From the NCBI GenBank assembly GCA_037962975.1, contig CM075675.1, positions 105,732,218 to 105,796,217 on the forward strand: a stretch of DNA of 64,000 nt, read 5' to 3'. Numbering within the stretch: position 1 is the stretch's first letter; each line of letters starts with the position of its first letter. Under the pieces are notes generated by a model. The model did not search any database. It saw only the letters and a list, made by a program, of their open reading frames with translations, and had not been told where the DNA came from. This document shows positions 11,598 through 22,726 of the stretch, one piece after another. A program made the translations under genes and the position numbers. This DNA is from Clitoria ternatea (Eukaryota > Streptophyta > Magnoliopsida > Fabales > Fabaceae).

Positions 11598-12783
11598 CAC
11601 CTTATAACATCCTTAATTTTTTTAAAAATTTTCAATAAATCAAATAAATTTTTCGCAAATAATTTCAATTTCTAAAACAAGAATCGGATTTAACATTAAA
11701 TTACCGGTTATACATCAACCCGACTGACTCATTTTAGAATTCAAATAAATACAAATAAATTTTTCACAAATAATTCCAAGAGCAAAACAAACTCTGAATT
11801 AATTAATATCATTATCACTTTACAAAAGCCGACCGGCCACTTAATATAAAAAGAAAAATGTACAATTGGTAATCACAGGAGCCGGCCAAGGCTTCTACCC
11901 AAATAACTATGCACACTATGTATAGTGCATACTGATACATAATGCTCCAGTCGATTGAGTGACTTCAAACACCATCCCTGTGTCCTCTATCCACTGTAAA
12001 ATAATAAGTAGGGGGTGAACATAAACATATCAAATAATAGTTATTGAATTGGATTAAAAGTCTAATCCATAACTATAAAACAAAACCGAGACAGATAATA
12101 TCATCACATAATTATTCACAATAATGATATACTCATGTTGCTCATAATAACAACACCGAGACATATATACTCATCATAAATCAACATGTTACTCTCAATA
12201 GCACATAAATCAGTGCATACACATGCTCAATCAAATGGATCCATTAGGTCTTTTAATTTTTGTGTTGTAACACTGGCTCCCTGAGCCATAACTCAGCTCT
12301 CAGCTGAACCGACCGTTTTACTGGTACCAAACCGTTTACACCCTTATGTGACACCATCACTCTCAGTGACAACGGTGAGTGCCACGGGCCAAAACCCCGA
12401 GCCTCGCTCAAGAGGTTGCCTTGAGTCCCACCCAAGGTCTTTTGTGAAAATCACATCATATTTCAGATTCAATCGTCACACATGCATCTTATACATATAC
12501 ATAAATATCATGAAAAATTCATGAATAACATTCATATACTCATCATCAATCTCATATCACTATCGATATCAACATCAGCAATATGAATTGAATATATATG
12601 AAAACATAAAGCGTCATATAAACGGGGTCTCAATAACAATTATGCACATAACACATATACAACATAATAATATCACCCCGCATCCATTCATAAACTATCT
12701 ATTTGAAATGTAACGCTCCCCCTACCTGGAATAAAGAGTTTCAACTGTTCTTCAGTCGTTATCAGTCACAGCTTCGAGAATTC

Positions 12784-13512
12784 TGAACTGTCCTGAACCG
12801 GGGTCTAGAGATCCGGACTCAAGTCAATCACAAACAGTATGTAAATACCGTATAGGAGACCGGATGTATGAGTATCCGGTATGAGTATCCGTTGTCCTTG
12901 AGCAGAGAGAACGGACTGGGCGTCCTGGAGGTCCTTCACACCGACCTAACGCGTTGAAGTGGGCGAATGGTGGTGTCACCTGCAAAAATTCTCCGACGCT
13001 CAAGTCAGTGATGATATTCCAAGTAAGGAATGTATTTCAGAGAGTAATTGTTCATCAAAATAGTTGAAGATCCCTCACTTCATTAATGAAATGAGTTCAT
13101 ATACCTGATTGGCTCGTTTTTCGAGGACTCGTTAGTGGGGAACCACTAACTCCCATTAGCATTATTTTATTGCGCACTTACCAGCATGATTGGGTCAAGT
13201 GGCTATTTTATATTGAGCATTGAGGGTATAGACTAGGATTAGGGAACAAGTTGATCTTTCCCGTGAGCAGAATTTGGCTCGTAGTGCAGGGAATTATTGA
13301 TCGATCCCTGTAGCAATAATCCTTGTCTTTAGTGCAGTGACGTGTGTGTTGTCCGGTGTCATGGTGTTATCCTGAACAACCGGTATAGGGAGAACGCCTG
13401 ATACGAAATTACAGTCCGGATGTATACCGATGACACCGGTTACACGTTGATGTCTTGACAAAGACGTTGAAATATGTCTTGCAAATCGGATACCGGTATT
13501 GAGACCGGATCA
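12784..13512 (-). repeat. Tat element 3' LTR
   Basis: 729 bp, from TGAACTGTCC to GACCGGATCA on the plus strand. It is nearly identical to 40228-40956, with about seven substitutions by eye. The left flank is the TSD AATTC. On the minus strand the LTR runs TGATCC to AGTTCA. Confidence 0.93.
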
Positions 13513-13514
13513 TA

Positions 13515-13530
13515 TGTCCCCTAGCTTGTG
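13515..13530 (-). other. Tat polypurine tract
   Basis: Minus-strand AAGCTAGGGGACATA lies directly before the 3' LTR start. Near-copies of the wider motif occur at 18684-18703 and 33588-33605, at the starts of the second module and of the segment following it, so the element seems to carry duplicated polypurine-tract-like boundaries. Confidence 0.7.
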
Positions 13531-14506
13531 TGAGGGACTGAATGGTTGTTCACATAAGCTACTCAACCTGCGAGAGGTCTGAATATCGGTAAGCTTACGC
13601 GTATAACAGTTCCTTTAGCATTTATTATCATTTTGCAGAGAACCGTTCTCAGATTAAGAGATCTGGTCTGTCGGTGTCGTCACAACGGATTCAGACAAAG
13701 ATTCGTTGCACAAGAATTTCAAGAGTTTATTGGAATTGAAAGCTCTTGAAGTTTGTGTAACGGCTGTAAAGCGCGAATTGCGTTGCATGATTAGACATTA
13801 ATGCTTTTAATCACGTGGGCAAGCAATTATTGCGTCTGAGATAACAATCTCATTAACCGTCGTTTTGGGCTTAATGGGCCTGAAGTTTTTGAAACTTTTG
13901 GGCCTAGTAGATAGGCCCTTCGTCGAATTGCTATTGTTTTGGCGCCTATGAATTTGGAACGGTTGTGTCGTTTCGCTTGTGAACCAATGCGTTTAGTCGA
14001 GAACGACACAACTTCCAGAGTGGGCAACCGAACCTCTTCGTTTCTTATAAAAGAAACACTTAGTGGATTCTGAGTTCCACTTGCTTCTGTTTTCTTAACA
14101 AAACTCTGCAAAAATCTCGCAAGGAAGTTCGTTGCTTACTCTACGAGACTTCGTTCGCTCTTCATCTCCATCATCGTTACCTGAGGTAATTATCTCTTCT
14201 TCCCCTGTAAACCTCGTCTTATTTTGGGTCTGTCATTCTTGCTTTAAGAGAATGTAGTTTATTTAGGGGAAGAACAATTTCTCGCAACCCTAATAGTCAT
14301 GGGGAAGAATCCTTGTGATTCTTTCTAGGGTTGAGTCATGTCGCTCAGAAAGGGGATCTTACTCACTGTGGAAAGTGACTTTTCCCTTTTCAGAGTCGTC
14401 CTCTGATTGTAGTCGCTTTGTAGAAGATGAAGTGAGTAATGATTATCAACTTTCTGACGACATGATTTCTTATCGTAGATTAAGGAGTTCGGTCTAGATA
14501 TTTCAA
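13531..14506 (+). promoter_or_regulatory. Leader and promoter region of antisense gene A
   Basis: A plus-strand TATAAAA sits at 14046-14052, followed by a CT-rich leader. A possible 5' untranslated intron could start near 14186 (GAGGTAATTA) and end near 14330 (TTCTAG). The sequence around 13790-13880 recurs upstream of gene B at about 19995-20070 (TTTTAATCACGTGGGC-type block), supporting duplication of the whole promoter-gene module. An in-frame TAG at 14494-14496 lies just before the chosen start. The gene B N-terminal region (about 95 residues) therefore appears to be present but disabled in A. Confidence 0.6.
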
Positions 14507-16781
14507 ATGGCAACTGGAGAAGGATCTTCTGGAGATAGTGCCATTTCGAAGACAGCTGAAGGTCTCTACAACGTCACTGTTTCCAAGCTGAATTGGGAAG
14601 AGCTTCAGGCCAAATGGCCTTTCTGTTGGGTGTCCAGTGAATTCAAGGACTTGGCTTCCCGTCATGCAGATGAGGATGGAGCCCGGATTAAGCCAAGGTT
14701 CACGCTTCATGCGGAAGAGGAAACGAAGAGGTGGTTTAGGGTTTATGCACCACTTCCAACAGAACGGATATGCCACATCGTCCCCAATGACCGTTCTGTG
14801 TATATGTATGATTTTATCTTTCATTACTTGGGAGTTCGTTTCCCTCTAACCGAGCTTCAGATGGGAGTGTTGAGGTTTTTAAATTGTGCACCCTCCCAAC
14901 TTCATCCCAACGGCTGGGGCCTCATTCGTGCTTTGGAGGTCTTGGGTGAACATTTCAACTTCACACCTACTGTAGCAATGTTGTTTTACTACACCCAAGT
15001 AGTTCGGAGGACTAACAAGCAGGGCGGTGTTGGTTTGGTGACTCTCCGGACTCTTTGTTCTTTTGTAAACTTTGAGTCTTACACTGATTCGGCTAAGGTT
15101 GATGGGAAGTCGTTTAAGACCTATTTCACCCGGATCTCCATTAAGAAAAGCAAACCAATATTTTGGAAGGATGAAGAGGGTGTCAACAAATTTCCATTGA
15201 GCTGGACTCATAAACATTTCCTCTTGAGCTCCCACGCGTATTGTACTGATCAATCCGTTCTTTCTCCTGAAACGTCGAAAGTGTTGTTCGCACTTGAAGC
15301 ACACACTACACGACGTCACGTCTTTTCGTGTAGGCGTTTGTTAAGTAGTTCAAGCAGAGTCCGGAATGAATATTTACGTAATACTCATTTTATTTCGCTT
15401 TTTTCCCTTTTGTCAAATATATCAAATATTTTGTAGTTGCTAATATCTCATATTTGTTCATGCAGGTGAAATAGAACAAGAGACTCCGGAAATGAACAAA
15501 TTGAAGGGATTTAAGGCGGCGGGTAAATCCGTTGCCCGCGAAAATGAGATCAAGCCCAGACCATCCACCAAGGACCGTCCCGAGTTAATCATCCTGACCT
15601 CGGATGCTGAAGGGGACATTCCGCTGGTTGAGGGTGGTTCCTCCGATATCGGTGCAGCCATGGGTCAGCCCCCAGTCACTGAGAGAAGGAGGAAAATTAA
15701 GAATGATTCTGTGGGGGGTCCGTCCAAGAAGCGTAGAACTCCGGAGGATAAACCTGTTGAAACCTCGGAAGCAGCTGTTGCTTCCTCCGGACTCAATAAA
15801 GGAATTGCCGCCGGGGTTTCTGGGGCGAAGCCGACCTCCTACCCAACCACCTCGTTTCTCACTCCCTTCCTCTTATACGAGGGATCTACTCCAGCTACTC
15901 TTCCACAGCCAATGTACAAACTCCGGCCTACGCTCAGCGCTAAAGAAATTAAAGAAGCATGTGAGGCCGGAAGGTGGCAGTTAGCCGAACTTGCTGGAAT
16001 GCTTTATTCAGTCAGCGAGTTGGCTGACAACGTCGATAAGGTTGAAGAATTGAGCGACAAATTGGATCAACTCAACCTTTCCTCGGGGAAAGACAAAGCC
16101 ACCATAAAGCTAATGGAAGATCGTCTTACCAAGTCTAAGGAGTTCGGAGATATCATGAATAAAGAGAATCTCAAGCTTAAAGGTGACTTCAAAGACTTGG
16201 AAGGCAAGCTGGCAGAGAAGGAGGAAGAACTCCGTAGCAGCCAGGATAAAAGCAAGGCTGCTGCTGAGGAGTGGTCTCAAAGGGAGAAGAAGCTCCTTCT
16301 TGAGATCGAAGGACTGAAGGCTTGGAAAGCGGAGTCTAAAGGATCTAGTGGGGAGCTGTCCAAGTTGCGGGGAGAATTGGCCATAGCGAAAGCTGAGAGA
16401 CAAGAAGCAATTGACATATGCAGCCGGGCTGTCGAAGAATCCTTCGGCCTAGCTATACGCCAAGTTTTCTACCGCAACCCCACGGCGAAACTTAACCTTT
16501 ATGGAATGGATCCGTTCTATGAATTCCATGGGGGAAAGTTAGTCGCAGTGGTTGATGGTCGTCACGAAGATCCTCCGACGTCCCTGTATGGTTTACCTCC
16601 TCTTCCTGAGGGTCAGACTATAGGACCGGATTTCGTCTTTCCTGTGTCTGAGGTTCCTTCTTCTGAAGAAAGAACTGAGGCTCCTGGAGGGGAGATTCCT
16701 GTAAAAGTCCCGAAGGAAGGGACACAAGAGCCTGGTGCTGAGGAGGCACAGAAAACTGAAGAACAGATTCCTCCTCCGTAG
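14507..16781 (+). CDS. Antisense gene A of the Tat element (two exons)
   Basis: Exon 1 is 14507-15377 and exon 2 is 15466-16781, joined across an 88 bp GT-AG intron. Both splice sites are conserved in gene B. The product is 728 aa from ATG 14507. The first exon encodes a globular domain with conserved blocks such as YMYDFIFHYLGVRFPLT and CAPSQLHPNGWGL. This is the type I know in plants as the 'putative gypsy type transposon' family. The second exon is charged and strongly coiled-coil in its middle (about exon-2 codons 180-320), then ends in a conserved block with SFGLAIRQVFYRNP and an acidic Pro/Glu-rich tail. It lies opposite to gag-pol. Function is unknown; binding to DNA, RNA or the element's own proteins would all fit. 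Alternative starts upstream are blocked by a TAG. Confidence 0.8.
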
Positions 16782-17000
16782 TTGTATTTTTATTTAAATG
16801 TATAGTTGTGTTCCGGGATCAACTCCGGCTTTTAACTATTATGTGTAATCCCACTTTCAATGAATGAATTTCATTTAAGAAATTTGTCTTCATCGTTTCA
16901 TGTATATTTAAATCGTTGCTAATCCATTTTGTATGATTAACCTTGAGGTCGGATTGAAATAATTGCCTCGGAAGATTAAACAACAAATAAATTTAGAACG
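16782..17000 (+). other. 3' flank of antisense gene A
   Basis: Begins with a TTTATTTAAATG-type AT-rich run and contains a TTCCGGGATCAACTCCGG segment that recurs after gene B (33116-33135, TTCCGGGATCAGCTCCGG). AATGAATG repeats near 16858 could serve as a polyadenylation signal. The shared 3' flank shows that the duplicated unit extends past the coding region. Confidence 0.55.
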
Positions 17001-18640
17001 GATAAATATATGCATGTCCCCAAGTGCGTATTAAGGAGAAGGTGCCTGTCTTTGGGGCATGATCCTTAATTGTTTTGGGGAAAAGAGGAGTCGATCCGTT
17101 GTTTAGTAAAATAATGTAACAGGACGGATGACTGTACTTTATTCATGTTATTCTCACTAGAGAAAACTATGTCGTCCATTGTAAGAGTATTGTTCCAAGT
17201 TTGGGGAACTGCAAAGGTGTAAGAAAGTGGTGTTTTGAGTCCTCCATCATAAGGATAATGATGGGAGTTTTTCTACGCCAAGAGTTATGTCATTGTATCA
17301 CAGAATAGGTGATAAAGAATATCCGTCCTGGGAGAATACCACTTGAGAGCAAAAGTGCGGATTGACTTTCAGAGATTTCCATCATAGGAGTGATTATGGG
17401 AATTGGTCGTACCAGGAGTTTTATCGTCGAATCACTTCATAGGTGATTGAGATCATCCGTCTTGGGGATGTTTTTCAATCGTAGGAGTACAGATTGAATG
17501 AATAGTTCTCAATTTTCAAAAGCTTCCATCGTAAGAATGATGATAAGATTGTTCATACCAGGAGTTGCATCATCGAATCACGGAATAGGTGATTGAGATC
17601 ATCCGTCCTGGAGTGATGATTGGAATTGTTCGTACCAGGAGTTGCATCATCGAATCACAGAATATGTGATTGAGATCATCCGTCCTGGAGACATTCTTCC
17701 AATCATAAGAGTGCGAGTTGCATCATCGAATCACAGAATATGTGATTGAGATCATCCGTCCTGGAGACATTCTTCCAATCATAAGAGTGCGGATTGAGGT
17801 GGATGCTTCTCAATCGTATGGATAAATATATGCATGTCCCCAAGTGCGTATTAAGGAGAAGGTGCCTGTCTTTGGGGCATGATCCTTAATTCTTTTGGGG
17901 AAAAGAGGAGTCGATCCGTTGTTTAGTAAAATAATGTAACAGGACGGATGACTGTACTTTATTCATGTTATTCTCACTAGAGAAAACTATGTCGTCCATT
18001 GTAAGAGTATTGTTCCAAGTTTGGGGAACTGCAAAGGTGTAAGAAAGTGGTGTTTTGAGTCCTCCATCATAAGGATAATGATGGGAGTTTTTCTACGCCA
18101 GGAGTTATGTCATTCTATCACAGAATAGGTGATAAAGAATATCCGTCCTGGGAGAATACCACTTGAGAGCGAAAGTGCGGATTGACTTTCAGAGATTTCC
18201 ATCATAGGAGTGATTATGGGAATTGGTCGTACCAGGAGTTTTATCGTCGAATCACTTCATAGGTGATTGAGATCATCCGTCTTGGGGATGCTTTTCAATC
18301 GTAGGAGTACGGATTGAATGAATAGTTCTCAGTTTTCAAAAGCTTCCATCGTAAGAATGATGATAAGATTGTTCATACCAGGAGTTGCATCATCGAATCA
18401 CGGAATAGGTGATTGAGATCATCCGTCCTGGGGTGATGATTAGAATTGTTCGTACCAGGAGTTGCATCATCGAATCACAGAATATGTGATTGAGATCATC
18501 CGTCCTGGAGACATTCTTCTAATCATAAGAGTACGAGTTGCATCATCGAATCACAGAATATGTGATTGAGATCATCCGTCCTGGAGACATTCTTCCAATC
18601 ATAAGAGTGCGGATTGAGGTGGATGCTTCTCAATCGTATG
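17001..18640 (+). repeat. Tandem duplication of an 820 bp unit made of hairpin minisatellites
   Basis: 17001-17820 and 17821-18640 are direct tandem copies with an exact 820 bp period and only scattered substitutions. Inside each unit a motif of about 60-75 bp recurs five times (first unit: about 17278, 17408, 17560, 17636 and 17708). Each copy holds an inner dyad (AATCAC/GTGATT or TATCAC/GTGATA) and, in most copies, an outer dyad (CCAGGA/TCCTGG). They alternate with a second dyad type (CCATCAT/ATGATGG at 17244-17250/17258-17264; TTCAATC/GATTGAA near 17465). The array lies between antisense gene A and the start of module B. Tandem repeats here are typical of Tat 3' regions. Confidence 0.92.
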
Positions 18641-18683
18641 GATTTAATTTTCGTATCCGAAATCAGAGACCATCAGTATTCTA

Positions 18684-18887
18684 CTGGCCCCCTAGCTTAT
18701 GTGAGGAATTAGTAGATTTGCTCATATGAGCTAAGTCGATCGTAGTACGTCTAGATTTCGGAATTGTACTGGTGCGTAAATATCCGCTCTGGGAACAAGG
18801 TTCCGTTGTAATGGATCGCTTGAGTGCGGATTTGAATAATGAGAATCTCAGGAGTTTATCAAATTTCGCAACTCTTGGTATTCGGGT
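18684..18887 (+). other. Start of antisense module B
   Basis: CCCCTAGCTTATGTGAGG repeats the polypurine-tract complement found beside the 3' LTR (CCCCTAGCTTGTGTGAGG at 13518-13535). It begins a second copy of the leader region, which is then interrupted by the Cassandra insertion at 18888. The Cassandra TSD CGGGT occupies 18883-18887. Confidence 0.6.
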
Positions 18888-19385
18888 TGTAACACCCCAG
18901 CTGCTTTTCAGGAATGAACGACTCGCCCCACAGACCAACACGAGACCTTTCCAATGTGCTTTTGTCCTCACTCACACATTTCCTAAGAACTTCCCAGGAG
19001 GTCACCCATCCCAGAATTACTCCAAGTTAAGCACGCTTAACTTTGGAGTCCTTATGTGATAGGCCACCGAAAAGGCTAATGCATTTGTTGGTATAGGTAG
19101 TACAAATTCATTTCTTTAAGCTATCCTCGACTGTATAGTCCCATACCTATACAGTCTTTGGATCCCTCTCATTCTGGTATGTATTCGGTTCGTTCATGTG
19201 TCCCTCCCACTGGAAGCCTGCCAAGAGCCGCTCCTTGTCCGTGCCTATGCACCGGCGATCACTCCCCGCCCTCAACAGTGACCGGGATATCACATCTCCC
19301 GCTGGAAGCCTGCCAGGAGCCGCTCTTTGTCCGTGCCAATGCACCGGCGATCACTCCCTGCCCTCAACAGCGCCGGGATGTCACA
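18888..19385 (-). repeat. Cassandra 3' LTR
   Basis: 498 bp. It includes a tandem pair of about 85 bp units (TGGAAGCCTGCCA... to ...CCTCAACAG, near 19210-19290 and 19300-19370) next to its minus-strand start, and a 5S-derived block near the other end. Confidence 0.93.
18987..19095 (-). ncRNA. 5S rRNA-derived segment in Cassandra LTR (copy 1)
   Basis: Read on the minus strand it contains AGTTAAGCGTGCTTAACTTGG, the 5S A-box region, and GGGATGGGTGACCTCCTGGGAA, the C-box region, in the correct order and spacing. These are the internal RNA polymerase III promoter parts of plant 5S rRNA genes. The intermediate element is degenerate. In Cassandra this region can be transcribed by polymerase III; here that is inference. 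It is not a functional 5S rRNA gene. Confidence 0.88.
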
Positions 19386-19441
19386 CGCCCACCAGCTTCC
19401 GCCTGGTTCGTCCCCGAACCATACCGTACTAGGAGAGGCTA

Positions 19442-19454
19442 GGCTCTGATACCA
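19442..19454 (-). other. Cassandra primer-binding site
   Basis: Minus-strand TGGTATCAGAGCC, complementary to initiator tRNA-Met, two bases inside the 5' LTR. The purine-rich GGAAGCTGGTGGGCG at 19386-19400 sits beside the other LTR as polypurine tract. Confidence 0.93.
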
Positions 19455-19456
19455 AC

Positions 19457-19954
19457 TGTAACACCCCAGCTGCTTTTCAGGAATGAACGACTCGCCCCAC
19501 AGACCAACACGAGACCTTTCCAATGTGCTTTTGTCCTTACTCACACATTTCCTGAGAACTTCCCAGGAGGTCACCCATCCCAGAATTACTCCAAGTTAAG
19601 CACGCTTAACTTTGGAGTCCTTATGTGATAGGCCACCGAAAAGGCTAATGCATTTGTTGGTATAGGTAGTACAAATTCATTTCTTTAAGCTATCCTCGAC
19701 TGTATAGTCCCATACCTATACAGTCTTTGGATCCCTCTCATTCTGGTATGTATTCGGTTCGTTCATGTGTCCCTCCCACTGGAAGCCTGCCAAGAGTCGC
19801 TCCTTGTCCGTGCCTATGCACCGGCGATCACTCCCTGCCCTCAACAGTGACCGGGATATCACATCTCCCGCTGGAAGCCTGCCAGGAGCCGCTCTTTGTC
19901 CGTGCCAATGCACCGGCGATCACTCCCCGCCCTCAACAGCGCCGGGATGTCACA
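19457..19954 (-). repeat. Cassandra 5' LTR
   Basis: 498 bp copy of the other LTR with the same internal duplication and 5S block. It differs at about five positions by eye. The right flank is the TSD CGGGT. Confidence 0.93.
19556..19664 (-). ncRNA. 5S rRNA-derived segment in Cassandra LTR (copy 2)
   Basis: Second LTR copy of the 5S-like block with the same A-box and C-box matches. Because it is in the 5' LTR it is the copy whose transcript could enter the element's interior. Confidence 0.88.
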
Positions 19955-19959
19955 CGGGT

Positions 19960-20411
19960 AATGGTGGCCACGTTTCTCATGATTGGACATTTAATGCCTT
20001 TAATCACGTGGGCGAGCCATTATTGCGTTAAATGCGTATCCTAATAACCGTCACACCGGGGCTTGTTGGGCCTAGAATTTGAATTTAATAGGCCCATTTA
20101 GAAAGTTCTGTGACGAAACGATGGAATTTTGGCGCCTTTGGGTTAAAAACGACAATTTTAACCCACTAAACGGGGAGTCGTTTGAGGGTAAACGACAGGT
20201 TGCCTTGAGTCGGTTTTTGAATTTTCATGCCCTGAAAAAGGCATATTTGGCAATCTCAGTTATCATTTCTTCTTACTCTCTTGACGAACCTCTGCAAAAG
20301 TTTCGAGAAGATTATCGTGTCTGCCTCTGTGAATCTTAATTCACTATCCTCATCCATTCTTAGGTAACCACTTTCTTTCCATTTTTTGGTGTCTCGTTTC
20401 AATATCTGAAA
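19960..20411 (+). promoter_or_regulatory. Leader and promoter region of antisense gene B
   Basis: Resumes module B after the Cassandra insertion. It matches the gene A upstream region (about 13790-13880), then diverges. Several ACGACA/TCGTTT motifs occur at 20145-20200. A leader intron is possible but could not be fixed. No clear TATA box was found. Confidence 0.5.
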
Positions 20412-21350
20412 ATGTCTAGGAAAGGTGTTAGTCTTAGTGGTATTAGCCTTAGAGGAAGAGGAGGAAGGGCCTTAACTCGAAACCCCACAGTTCGTGGTGG
20501 GAGGATTCCAGTGGTCTTCCAATCGAAGCCACTAAGCTCAGAGAGGGAGGCGTCGTCATATCAGAGGCGAAGGGCAATTATACCCTCTTTAGAATCCTCC
20601 TCTAGTGAGAGTGCTGAGAGTGGTGATTTGTATCTTTCTGACGATGTGGATTTTTACCGCAGCGTAAAAGCTTTCACAATGGTGGTGAAGAAAGCGACTG
20701 GGGGAAAATCATCTGGAGGGGAAACACCCTCTCAACAGTATATATTGAAGACAGCATCCGGGCTATGCAACGTGGTTGCACACCGGATCGATTGGGTGAA
20801 ATTCCAAAAGAAGCGCCCATTCAGCTGGGTGGCTGAGGAATTTCGCGAAACGGCATCAGTCCATGCTCGAGAGGACGGAGCAGAGTTGGAACCGCGTTTC
20901 ACAGTCTTCAAGAAGGATAAATACAAAAGGTGCTTTATGGCGTTAGCTCCGCTGCCATCTGATCGAATTTGTCATACTCCGGACGAAAGGTCCCTGTATA
21001 TGTATGACTTTTTATTTTTGAATCTTGGTGTGCGCTTTCCCCTCACAAAGTTTCAGATGGGGGTTTTAAGATTCTTAGACTGCGCCCCTTCACAGCTTCA
21101 CCCCAACGGATGGGGGTTAGTCCGTTCTCTTGAAGTGCTTGGGGAGCACTTCAACTTCAAACCGACGGTGGCCATGCTTTTCTACTTTGCCCAAGTGGTC
21201 CGTCGTGCAAATAAAGAGAAGGGGGGAGTGAGCTTGATATCCCTCCGGACTCTCTCCAAGATTATCAACTTCGAGGCGTACACTGACTCCGCCAAAGTTG
21301 ATGGTCATTCATTCAAGTCTTACTTCACGAGGATCAGCGTGCATCCTGAT

Positions 21351-22690
21351 TGTAACATCCTATTTTCATCACAAATAGGAAATAGATATTAATATATATT
21401 TCTTGAGAAATACTTACTATAAGTTAGTTTATTATTATCATTTTTTTAAAATTTTGGTATTTATATTTTTATTATTTATTTTTTTTAATAATAATAATAA
21501 TAAAATGAAAATATTTTTGAATGAGAATTTTAAAGTGACTTAATTAGTATTCACTAATTAAGAAAATTATATTAAGAATTTTTAATATCTTTGTTATTCA
21601 CCATTTTTATTTTATGTTGTTATATTTTTATTTTTTTTACATATTTAAGATTTAACTCTTATTAGAATTTTAAAATAAAATTTTGAAGGAATTAGACTAT
21701 GGTTCTTTTAAACTTTTTGATCTACATAATATTTATGATTTTCTGGAATTTTTTGAAAATTTTGAATTATTTTAATAAAATAATATATTTTAAATAATTT
21801 TAAATTCATATAAAGTTGCTTAAAATTAAAAATATTTACAAGAATGTAAAGTTAAATTATAAGAAAATTTTCTAAAATCCATTTCAAGTAGACTTATCTA
21901 AAAATTATCGGTTTGAGAAAAATCTTGATTTTTTCTAATCGTTAAAAAATTAGAAACGTATCAATAAATTTTTATTAACAGAAAATTTTAGATTTTTAAA
22001 ATTTCAGCTTTATATTACTTATTATAAAATTAGTGAGGACTGATATAATATCGCTAAATTTTAAAAAGGACTCATTTTGAATATTTAAAATATACCGAGT
22101 GAAGGGTTACTATTTGACTTAATAATTTTGCCGACAATTACTATGCAAATCACTGTGCATGTATGAAATTTTCAAAAGATGCACAGTAACCTGAAATAAA
22201 AAATTCAAAAATGCATAGTACTTTTATATTAAAATAATGGAATGCATAGTAAATTTTTTTCCTATAAATACCGAAGGATTTCTTCTTTAGAATTCACAAT
22301 TTCAGATTAAGTTTTCTTAATATAGTAGTGCTAGTGAGATAGTGGTGGAAGTGAGAGAGAGAAGAAAAGTTTTTGGAGAGAAGGTTCTGCCAAAATCCTA
22401 AGGTAAGAATACTTCTCTTTTATATTTTTTGGGTTATTTTTATATCGTTTTTAGAAATCTGTTATTATACTGGAAATAATATTATTTTAAGTTACTATTC
22501 TGCATAGTAAACACTATTTCAATAGTAAATTACTATTTCAATAGTAAATTACTATTCAAATAGTAAATTACTATTTACTGTTACTATTTACCATTACTAT
22601 TCACGATTTACTATTTACTGTTACTATTCACGTTTTACTATTTACTGTTACTATTCACGTTTTACTATTTACTGTTACTATTTACGATTT

Positions 22691-22726
<36 letters not shown>

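Larger units (their letters stand above)
18888..19954 (-). mobile_element. Cassandra-type TRIM with 5S-rRNA-derived LTRs
   Basis: A 1067 bp non-coding element with two 498 bp LTRs (18888-19385, 19457-19954) around a 71 bp interior. TSD CGGGT is at 18883-18887 and 19955-19959. On the minus strand the LTR starts TGTGACATCCCGGCG and ends GGGGTGTTACA. The interior has an initiator-tRNA-Met primer-binding site and a purine-rich tract and nothing else. Each LTR holds a 5S rRNA-like segment, the hallmark of the Cassandra family. It depends on enzymes from other elements. About five differences between the LTRs suggest a fairly young insertion into the Tat element. Confidence 0.95.

Noticed and set aside
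17001..18640. CRISPR-like or bacterial repeat array
   Set aside because: Repeats are irregular in spacing, spacers are also repetitive, and the context is a plant retrotransposon.
18987..19664. Genuine nuclear 5S rRNA genes
   Set aside because: Only the A and C box regions are kept, the remainder diverges, and both copies are inside matching LTRs.
19147..20044. Short open frames on both strands repeated twice
   Set aside because: They lie in the Cassandra LTRs and are simply the two copies of non-coding repeat and 5S-derived sequence.
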